Below, piece by piece: positions 1-5,708 of a stretch of DNA of 10,490 nucleotides. Each line of letters opens with the position of its first letter. Within the stretch, counting starts at the first letter, position 1. The notes beneath the pieces are model-generated. The model ran no database searches and was not told where the DNA came from. It saw nothing but the letters and a program-made list of their open reading frames with translations. A program made the position numbers and the translations under genes. Origin of the DNA: an uncultured Bacilli bacterium (lineage in GTDB: Bacteria; Bacillota_I; Bacilli_A; RF39; UBA660); the NCBI GenBank assembly GCA_944333305.1, contig CALVKV010000043.1, positions 1 to 10,490 on the forward strand, given 5' to 3'.

Positions 1-946
1 TTTTTATTAAAATATTTTTATTATCTTTATCATTTTCTATTTTTATATCTTTTATTGTTCCAATTGTATTAGGAAATGAATCTTCCAATTCCATATCATT
101 CCAGTATTTTTGAATTAGTTTATTCTTTAAGTCTAAAATAAAATAATCAAATATTATATATTGTTCATGAGGATATTCTTTTACTTCAAAATTATCTATT
201 ATTACATTATTTTCACAGTAATAAATATTATTTATTTCATAATTGTATTTATAAAATTTCCCGTCTCTTGCTTTTACATATCTTGGTATTTCAAACCCTC
301 CTTGCAGATGAGATTGGTGCATTCCATAATACTTATCAAAGCTATTAGTAAGTCCTGGTATAATATTATCTAAATTATTCCCAAAGGTTGAATCAGGATT
401 ATTTACTCTATGATTATATCTATTTTTGATAGATAAAGTATGACTATTATCTCTAGTAAATTGAATACTAATTACTGATGTTCCATATTCATCTTGCCTT
501 TCTGGTTTAGGAAAGTTTTCTCTTTTTATTTCATTTACATTCTCTTTTATGGCAAAAAATACAAAACATCTATCTAATCTACCACCATTAAACGTACATA
601 ACTCTTCTCCAGAAGCATAATACTTTTTAAAGCTTTGTATTTCCTCTTCGCTATGACACTCATACAAAATATATCCTGCTTCTTTTAGTAATTCATCTGG
701 TCTTTTATATACAACTTCTTCATAATTATTTTCAACATCTACTTTACTATATATATAATTTTTAAATCTTTCTTCTAATCTATTATAAATAATGTCTTTA
801 ACTAATGATCTACTTTCTTTAAAGTTATCAAGTAATAACTTTGGTAATAAGCCTTCATGTTCAAGTATAGTAGGAAATATTTCCCTACATAAGTGCATCA
901 TTTCTTCCCCATATTTTTTCTTTATTATTTTTAAATCTTTATTCAT
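1..946 (-). CDS. Unrecognised protein, N-terminal 315 residues; gene continues past the window start
   Basis: The minus strand stays open from an ATG at 946 to the window edge, 315 codons without a stop, so the C-terminus is missing. The start is well supported: a strong AAAGGGGG Shine-Dalgarno ends five bases before the ATG and overlaps the pcrA stop codon, only 11 bases away, so the gene is probably co-transcribed and translationally coupled with pcrA. The protein begins MNKDLKIIKKKYGEEMMHLC and shows no signal peptide or membrane segment, suggesting a cytoplasmic protein. The first 90 or so residues look helical and charged; residues around 120-260 look like a mixed alpha/beta domain with distinctive runs such as ELCTFNGGRLDRC, RQDEYGTSVISIQFTR and NRYNHRVNNPDSTFGNNLDN. 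I do not recognise a catalytic motif. I have an unverified impression of similar N-termini in gut Bacillota genomes. Existence is clear; function is unknown. Confidence 0.85.
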   Translation of the reverse strand, partial: MNKDLKIIKKKYGEEMMHLCREIFPTILEHEGLLPKLLLDNFKESRSLVKDIIYNRLEERFKNYIYSKVDVENNYEEVVYKRPDELLKEAGYILYECHSEEEIQSFKKYYASGEELCTFNGGRLDRCFVFFAIKENVNEIKRENFPKPERQDEYGTSVISIQFTRDNSHTLSIKNRYNHRVNNPDSTFGNNLDNIIPGLTNSFDKYYGMHQSHLQGGFEIPRYVKARDGKFYKYNYEINNIYYCENNVIIDNFEVKEYPHEQYIIFDYFILDLKNKLIQKYWNDMELEDSFPNTIGTIKDIKIENDKDNKNILIK

Positions 947-957
947 AGTTACCCCCT

Positions 958-3051
958 TTATACTTTAGTTAAACTTTTATGATTTTTCATTAATTTTTTA
1001 ATTCCATATGGATGTTTAAAAGCAACTGTTACTAATGAGTTAGTAACTTCTAGTACTTTACCTGCTCCAAAATGTTCATGTACTACATAATCTCCAACTT
1101 GATAATCAACATCTTCATCTCTTAAGACGGTTTCTTTGGTAACATGTACTTGTTCCTCTTTTCTTTCAGTATTACTTTCAATTAAATTATTATCTATCTC
1201 ACCTAAGAATCTACTTGGGGGATTTATGCCATCCTTACCAAAGAGAACTCTTCTTCTAGCATTTAATAAATATAATTTTTCTTTCGCTCTTGTAATAGCG
1301 ACATAACAAAGTCTTCTTTCTTCTTCTGTTTCACTAGCACTCATTAAAGAGTTAAGATGAGGGAATATTCCTTCTTCTAATCCTAGAACAAAGACAATAT
1401 CATATTCTAGTCCTTTAACAGCATGAATGGTCATTAAACTAACTTTATGGCGAGGGTCTTTATATTCATCTTTATCATTAACTAGACTTACTTCATATAA
1501 GAAATCTTCTAAGGAAACTAAGCCCATTCGCTCTTCGAAAGCTTTAGTAATAGATTTAAATTCCTCTAGGTTTTCTAATCTAATTTCACTTTCAATACTT
1601 TTTTCACTAATGAGCTCTTTTTTCATTTCTGTAGAATCTAAGACTTTATCAATTAACTCTGTTAAAGTGACTGTTTCTGAGACTTTTTGTAAAGAAAGAA
1701 TAAGATTTTTAAATTTTAATTCTTTACCATCTTCTATAGCTTCAAATAAACTTATATCTTTAGAATCTGCTACTTCTGTTAAATGCTCTATCGTCTTTAA
1801 ACCTATTCCTCTTTTAGGGGTATTTATGACTCTTAAAAGACTAACATCATCTTTAGGATTATAGATTAATTTAAGGTATGCTAGTAAGTCTTTAATTTCT
1901 TTTCGTTGATAGAAGCTGAAACCTCCTACAATACGATATGGAATATTTTGCTTTAATAGTTCTTCTTCAATTACTCTAGACTGAGCATTAGTACGATAAA
2001 GAACGGCTATATCACTAGCATCTTTACCACTATCTAGAAGTTTTTTTATTTCCATAGCTGTATAATGACTTTCATCTTTTTCATCATAAGCTCTATAATA
2101 GGTAATTTTATCGCCATCACCTTTAGTAGACCAAAGATTTTTTTCTTTTCTTTGTTCATTGTTTTTAATAACACAGTTAGCAGCCTCTAATATTGTTTTA
2201 GTAGAACGATAATTTTGTTCTAGCTTAATGCTTAAAGCATTAGGATAATCTTTTTCAAAATTTAGAATATTTTTATAATTGGCTCCACGAAACCCATATA
2301 TTGCTTGATCAGCATCACCAACAACACAGATGTTTTTATATAAAGCACTTATCATTTTTGATAAGATGTACTGAGCTTCATTAGTATCTTGATACTCATC
2401 TATTAAAATATATTTATAGCGCTCTTGATATTTTTGCAAAACTTCAGGATATTTTCTAAAAAGAACTATTGGCAGAAGAAGTAAATCATCAAAATCAACT
2501 GCATTGTTTTGTTTTAATTTATCTTCATATTTATAATAAACTTCACTAACTACTTTTTCATAATCACTGGCAATGTATCTTTCATAATCTTTTGGTGATA
2601 TAAGTTCGTTTTTACAATTACTTATTTTATTTCTTATCGCTTTAGGATTATAAATTTTAGGGTCATAGTTCAGACTCTTTAATATCTTCTTTACAATAGT
2701 TAAGGAATCATCACTATCCATAATAACGAAATTCTTGCTATAATCTAATCTTTCATAATTTTCTCTTAATATTTTAAGGCCAAATGAATGGAATGTTGAT
2801 ATTTGAATATCTTTAGCGATAGGTCCTATCATTCTATCAACACGTTCTCTCATCTCAAGTGCTGCCTTATTAGTAAATGTTATAGCTAGTATCTCATAAG
2901 GTGATATATTTAGTTCTTCTATTAAATAGGCAATCTTTGTAGTTAATACTTTCGTTTTACCAGATCCAGCACCTGCTAAAATTAAAAGTGGTCCTTCATT
3001 ATATAAAACTGCCTTTTTTTGCTCTTTATTTAAGTTATCTAGTTCTATCAT
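958..3051 (-). CDS. pcrA: ATP-dependent DNA helicase PcrA (UvrD/Rep family, SF1)
   Basis: PcrA is a 3'-5' SF1A helicase acting in DNA repair, rolling-circle replication and clearing of recombination and transcription intermediates. The 697-residue product is close to the usual PcrA length. Visible motifs in order: Q motif NLNKEQ (6-11), Walker A AGAGSGKT (26-33), motif Ia ITFTNKAALEM (57-67), motif II DEYQD (218-222), motif III VGDADQAIYGFRGA (244-257), motif IV QNYRST (279-284), motif V TIHAVKGLEYD (541-551) and motif VI with VAITRAK (584-590). The C-terminal segment from about 649 (DYQVGDYVVHEHFGAGKV) matches the Tudor-like tail that in Bacillus contacts RNA polymerase, so the protein looks complete. 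The ATG at 3051 is preceded by AGG about eight bases upstream. No ligA follows, unlike the common pcrA-ligA pair; the next gene is unrecognised. Confidence 0.97.
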   Translation of the reverse strand: MIELDNLNKEQKKAVLYNEGPLLILAGAGSGKTKVLTTKIAYLIEELNISPYEILAITFTNKAALEMRERVDRMIGPIAKDIQISTFHSFGLKILRENYERLDYSKNFVIMDSDDSLTIVKKILKSLNYDPKIYNPKAIRNKISNCKNELISPKDYERYIASDYEKVVSEVYYKYEDKLKQNNAVDFDDLLLLPIVLFRKYPEVLQKYQERYKYILIDEYQDTNEAQYILSKMISALYKNICVVGDADQAIYGFRGANYKNILNFEKDYPNALSIKLEQNYRSTKTILEAANCVIKNNEQRKEKNLWSTKGDGDKITYYRAYDEKDESHYTAMEIKKLLDSGKDASDIAVLYRTNAQSRVIEEELLKQNIPYRIVGGFSFYQRKEIKDLLAYLKLIYNPKDDVSLLRVINTPKRGIGLKTIEHLTEVADSKDISLFEAIEDGKELKFKNLILSLQKVSETVTLTELIDKVLDSTEMKKELISEKSIESEIRLENLEEFKSITKAFEERMGLVSLEDFLYEVSLVNDKDEYKDPRHKVSLMTIHAVKGLEYDIVFVLGLEEGIFPHLNSLMSASETEEERRLCYVAITRAKEKLYLLNARRRVLFGKDGINPPSRFLGEIDNNLIESNTERKEEQVHVTKETVLRDEDVDYQVGDYVVHEHFGAGKVLEVTNSLVTVAFKHPYGIKKLMKNHKSLTKV

Positions 3052-3074
3052 AATTATTACCTACTTCCTAATTC

Positions 3075-3102
3075 ATTATATCATTATTTTAATTCATGGC
3101 AA
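3075..3102 (-). promoter_or_regulatory. Sigma-A type promoter for pcrA
   Basis: On the minus strand a TTGCCA box (3097-3102, five of six match to TTGACA) is separated by 16 bases from a perfect TATAAT (3075-3080). It lies just upstream of the pcrA start at 3051 and directly after the terminator of the preceding gene, where a new promoter is expected. Confidence 0.7.
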
Positions 3103-3141
3103 AGAAAAAGAAGTCTTATTTATTCTTATTTAGACTTCTTT
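3101..3141 (-). terminator. Rho-independent terminator of the DUF2935 gene
   Basis: A perfect 10-base-pair stem (3107-3116 with 3132-3141, AAAGAAGTCT and AGACTTCTTT) with a 15-base loop is followed on the minus strand by a T-rich run. The upstream arm contains the last codons and the TAA stop (3132-3130) of the DUF2935 gene, so coding end and terminator overlap. It separates that gene from the pcrA promoter. Confidence 0.8.
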
Positions 3142-4053
3142 ACTATCTGCATCTAAAACATAGAGGAAATAATTTATATTACGATAAAAATTATCTATAG
3201 CAAGTGGTTCTATTATAAAGTATAGTTTAGCATCTAATAAATCTCTTAACATATCCCTTATTAATAACCTTATTCTTCTAATAACGGCAATACTTCTTTC
3301 TGTTAGATTCTGTTGATTTTCTGGAGATAGAGGAAGACTATTATAATCTTCAAGTAACTGTGGATATATTTCATTTAAAATATTATTTAATACTTCTATA
3401 TATGAAGTAGCATTTGGATCTATTAGGCCTCTTAAGAATGATGTTATTTCGTAAGCTGTTATATTATATCCATATTCGGTATCTAGGGCGATGATAGGAT
3501 CTTTTCTTATTCTTTCTTTTAGTCTATTTAACTCTCCTATATATAGTTCAATTGTTATAATCATAAAGTTATACATAGTAGGATATGAGTATGAGAATAG
3601 ATTATTAGAAGTCATCTCATCTCTTATAACTCTTGCAAGTTCTATAAAATCATTTGCAATATTTGAGGCTCTATCGTTAATAGATGTCATTGTTCTAATT
3701 AATTCATCATTTATATCAAAAGTATCTGTAGGAGTAAGATTAAGCTGCATTTCTGTTATATCTGTACCAAGATTTAAATTAAAAAGCTTTTCTGTTAATC
3801 TTTCTATAGGTAAGGTATACTCTGTATAAAATATCTGATAATTTACTCCTTTAGATGGTACTTTTCCATTAGTTAGTGTAACTATTTCTCTACCTAAATC
3901 TTGGCTTCTTCTAGCAAGTGCTTCGGCTCTTGCTTTATAAGGGTTATTACCATAAAAGGAAAGTTCAATATTAATACAAAAATCTCTTAATGTCCTTAGA
4001 TAATATAGATTAGCATCTATAGATTCTTTATAAAACTCTTCTTCTGTTAACAT
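3130..4053 (-). CDS. DUF2935 family protein, ferritin-like helical fold
   Basis: The 307-residue product resembles DUF2935 proteins of Bacilli and Clostridia, soluble all-helical proteins made of two related ferritin-like halves. The match rests on the opening pattern (YKESIDANLYYLRTL, then IELSFYGNN), the RRSQDLGREIVTLTNGKVPS segment and the TEYTLPIERLTEKL segment of the first half (about 5-140), and a second half (about 150-300) starting YNFMIITIELYIGELN. There is no signal peptide or membrane helix. As I recall the family, the first helix of each half carries metal-binding His/Glu positions; here the equivalents seem to be F/C or I/Y, so metal binding may be lost. The ATG at 4053 follows GGTGAT with good spacing. 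The gene is bounded by terminators on both sides, so it is probably monocistronic. Biological role unknown. Confidence 0.75.
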   Translation of the reverse strand: MLTEEEFYKESIDANLYYLRTLRDFCINIELSFYGNNPYKARAEALARRSQDLGREIVTLTNGKVPSKGVNYQIFYTEYTLPIERLTEKLFNLNLGTDITEMQLNLTPTDTFDINDELIRTMTSINDRASNIANDFIELARVIRDEMTSNNLFSYSYPTMYNFMIITIELYIGELNRLKERIRKDPIIALDTEYGYNITAYEITSFLRGLIDPNATSYIEVLNNILNEIYPQLLEDYNSLPLSPENQQNLTERSIAVIRRIRLLIRDMLRDLLDAKLYFIIEPLAIDNFYRNINYFLYVLDADSKEV

Positions 4054-4067
4054 TTTATCACCAGTAA

Positions 4068-4073
4068 ATTATA
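4068..4073 (-). promoter_or_regulatory. Possible -10 box for the DUF2935 gene
   Basis: A perfect TATAAT lies 14 bases before the ATG at 4053 and just after the terminator of the upstream operon. No good -35 box is seen at 16-18 bases. The predicted transcript would start only about eight bases before the ATG, near the GGTG Shine-Dalgarno, giving a nearly leaderless mRNA. Weak call. Confidence 0.35.
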
Positions 4074-4078
4074 TGTAT

Positions 4079-4112
4079 AAAAAAAGAGATTTAGTATTCT
4101 AACTAATCTCTT
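4079..4112 (-). terminator. Rho-independent terminator ending the adhesin-sortase operon
   Basis: An 11-base-pair stem with one bulged base (4084-4095 with 4102-4112, core AAGAGATT and AATCTCTT) and a six-base loop is followed on the minus strand by seven T residues (4085-4079, the first ones shared with the stem). The TAG stop (4105-4103) of the orphan C-terminal frame described below lies inside the upstream arm. Confidence 0.8.
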
Positions 4113-4222
4113 ATACTTTGATATAGTTTGTTTAACTCAGTAAGAGGGTTTTCTTCAACAGTTTCTTGTTCTTTTTTATTTTTCTTTTTTTTTTTTTTTT
4201 TTAATTTTTTATTTTTAATTTT
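4103..4222 (-). pseudogene. Orphan C-terminal coding remnant, probably the detached end of the membrane protein gene
   Basis: Downstream of the membrane protein's stop, in another frame, 39 codons are open down to a TAG at 4105-4103. They encode a Lys/Asn-rich run followed by KEQETVEENPLTELNKLYQS and then IRD. No start codon with a ribosome site serves this frame. The non-repetitive part has ordinary amino acid composition, looks like an acidic protein tail, and its stop sits in the terminator stem just as the genuine DUF2935 stop does. I infer that it was once, or in the true genome still is, the C-terminus of the 257-residue protein encoded at 4258-5031. All three frames are closed between 4260 and 4223, so one simple indel in this sequence does not reconnect them. 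Confidence 0.5.
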
Positions 4223-4232
4223 TTATTTTTTT
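4185..4232 (-). repeat. Low-complexity A-rich tract with 18-A homopolymer
   Basis: On the minus strand this stretch reads A7-T-A6-TT, then A5-T-A6-TT, then 18 consecutive A residues (4202-4185). The first two blocks form an imperfect tandem repeat of 14-16 bases. Together with 4233-4260, which is A/T except for a single G, it is the most biased segment in the window and lies between the membrane protein's stop and the orphan C-terminal frame. Such tracts are prone to replication slippage and to assembly error. Confidence 0.8.
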
Positions 4233-4257
4233 AAATTAATTTATTTTTCTTATATTT

Positions 4258-5031
4258 TTATTCTATTAATATTTTAAGCATAACTTTATATTCATCTAAA
4301 GTAAATTCTTGTCCTAATATATTTATACTATTAGGTTCAACCTTTTCTTCTTTTTTAGGTTCTTCAACTAATAAAGTTGTTTTTGGAACTTTATAAGCTT
4401 CTTTAATATCAAAGTCATTAATTATATTATAGTTTGTAAAAGACTCAACTTGAATTAGATTGTGTTTATATTGATATCTTCTAATTAGATAATAGATTAA
4501 TAAAACTACTACCCAGAAGACAAAGATAAACATACTTAATTCTAATAGACTTCTAACTTGATTACTACTATATAATTCTGTAATATTAAAGACATCTAAG
4601 TTTAAGTTGTTAATTGAAGTGACTGCTAAGATGAATAGATACATGATGATTGCAAAAGCGATTGAGTTTATAACTTTTAGTTTAAAATTTACTTTATCAT
4701 TAAATATTGTTTTCCACAAAATAGCATTTGTTATGATTAACATAATAAGATAGATAACAATATTAGGAAAGTAATAAGTTATAAAGACTTCATTAATAGC
4801 ATAATCAATTAGAGTTAAAATACTACCACCATATTGAAATGCTATAAAGATAAAACCTGCTAAGTACAATAATATATATGCTTTCTTACTTTGTTTACGG
4901 TTAGAACCATTAGTAGTTATAAAAATTATCGTAAGAAAAACAAGTAAAACAAGTATCATCAAGTATAAGTTCCTAGATGTAATTAAATCAAAAACTGTTT
5001 GTAATTTTGTTATTAACGATAAATCTCTCAT
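4258..5031 (-). CDS. Polytopic membrane protein of the adhesin-sortase operon, function unknown
   Basis: I choose the ATG at 5031 (257 residues) because the AAAAAAGGGGG Shine-Dalgarno lies eight bases before it; an in-frame GTG at 5040 overlaps that site and is unlikely to be used. The protein has five predicted membrane helices, at about residues 22-40, 49-66, 87-107, 122-143 and 167-186, then a cytoplasmic-looking tail with a Lys/Glu-rich stretch (VEEPKKEEKVEP) and INILGQEFTLDEYKVMLKIL. I do not recognise a family. It follows the sortase gene by 17 bases and is the last gene before the terminator, so it is co-transcribed with the adhesin and sortase. A role in envelope assembly or anchoring is only inference from position. 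The 3' end appears truncated: a tail-like frame (4222-4103) follows beyond an A-rich tract. Confidence 0.8.
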   Translation of the reverse strand: MRDLSLITKLQTVFDLITSRNLYLMILVLLVFLTIIFITTNGSNRKQSKKAYILLYLAGFIFIAFQYGGSILTLIDYAINEVFITYYFPNIVIYLIMLIITNAILWKTIFNDKVNFKLKVINSIAFAIIMYLFILAVTSINNLNLDVFNITELYSSNQVRSLLELSMFIFVFWVVVLLIYYLIRRYQYKHNLIQVESFTNYNIINDFDIKEAYKVPKTTLLVEEPKKEEKVEPNSINILGQEFTLDEYKVMLKILIE

Positions 5032-5048
5032 TAATAACACCCCCTTTT

Positions 5049-5708
5049 TTATTCAATAGTATATAGCTCTGCTATATAAATAGTTTGTGTAGAACTATCA
5101 TCTTTAGTACATGTGATTAACGTAAGTGTTGTCTTATCATGATTTCTTTTAATGGAAACCTTTCCTGTATTAGGTTCTTGATATATATTTGTAATTTTAT
5201 ATCTATATGTTAGACCACCATAGGTAACATTAGCTTCGTCTCCTACTTCCAGTTTATATAGGTCTTTGAAGAATGCTTTCCAACCGGTACCTGAGTGACC
5301 TGCTATTATTAAGTTTCCATTAGTAACATTTGGTAGAACACTACCTTGTATTATTTCAATATTGGCTTCAACTGTGTTAAGACTAGAATCAATATTGTAA
5401 AAACCCCTTCTAAACTTTATTTTTGGTATTTCTAAGTAACCAATGTAACTTTCAATATCTGTATATGTTTGGTCAGTTTGTTTATCTTCATCAGTGCTTT
5501 CAACTTCTGTTGTATTAACATTATATATTTCTGTTTCATTTTCGCTATATATTTGATCATTCATATAATCATAGGCAAGTAGCTTTTTATCACTGATAAA
5601 GTTATAAAAAGAGAAGAATCCTCCAATTGTTATTACAAATGCTCCAATTAGAGCGACTGTATTAGGAGAGATTCTTTTCTTATTATTTAACTTTTTGTTT
5701 TTTACCAT
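5049..5708 (-). CDS. Sortase family transpeptidase, probably dedicated to the upstream adhesin
   Basis: Sortases cleave a sorting motif and join the protein to a cell-wall or pilin nucleophile outside the membrane. The 219-residue product has a basic N-terminus, one membrane helix (about 18-38), an acidic linker (about 50-85) and a sortase core from YIGYLEIPKI (88-97). The catalytic His is H138 in IIAGHSG and the Cys is C200 in LTLITC. The usual Arg, about 8-13 residues after the Cys, is not visible: the segment reads TKDDSSTQTIYIAEL, placing Gln207 or Thr208 at that position. The gene overlaps the adhesin 3' end by 26 bases, so the two are probably translationally coupled; the ATG at 5708 has only a weak, distant GGA as ribosome site. 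I do not assign a sortase class; the short single-helix layout fits classes A, D or E better than B or C. Confidence 0.92.
   Translation of the reverse strand: MVKNKKLNNKKRISPNTVALIGAFVITIGGFFSFYNFISDKKLLAYDYMNDQIYSENETEIYNVNTTEVESTDEDKQTDQTYTDIESYIGYLEIPKIKFRRGFYNIDSSLNTVEANIEIIQGSVLPNVTNGNLIIAGHSGTGWKAFFKDLYKLEVGDEANVTYGGLTYRYKITNIYQEPNTGKVSIKRNHDKTTLTLITCTKDDSSTQTIYIAELYTIE

Noticed and set aside
161..373. Open frame of 70 codons on the plus strand.
   Set aside because: It lies antisense to the long minus-strand gene at 1-946, is rich in Ile/Phe/Tyr as expected from AT-rich antisense, and has no good ribosome site.
1427..1864. Plus-strand open frame inside pcrA.
   Set aside because: It is antisense to conserved helicase sequence with no ribosome site or promoter; a shadow frame.
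4185..4202. The 18-A run (minus strand) as a phase-variation switch for the membrane protein.
   Set aside because: The protein already stops at 4258, and stops in all three frames (4260, 4252, 4238, 4225) precede the run, so changing its length cannot restore or remove the reading frame.
5029..5040. GTG at 5040 as start of the membrane protein.
   Set aside because: The GTG overlaps the GGGGG ribosome site; the ATG at 5031 is spaced correctly.
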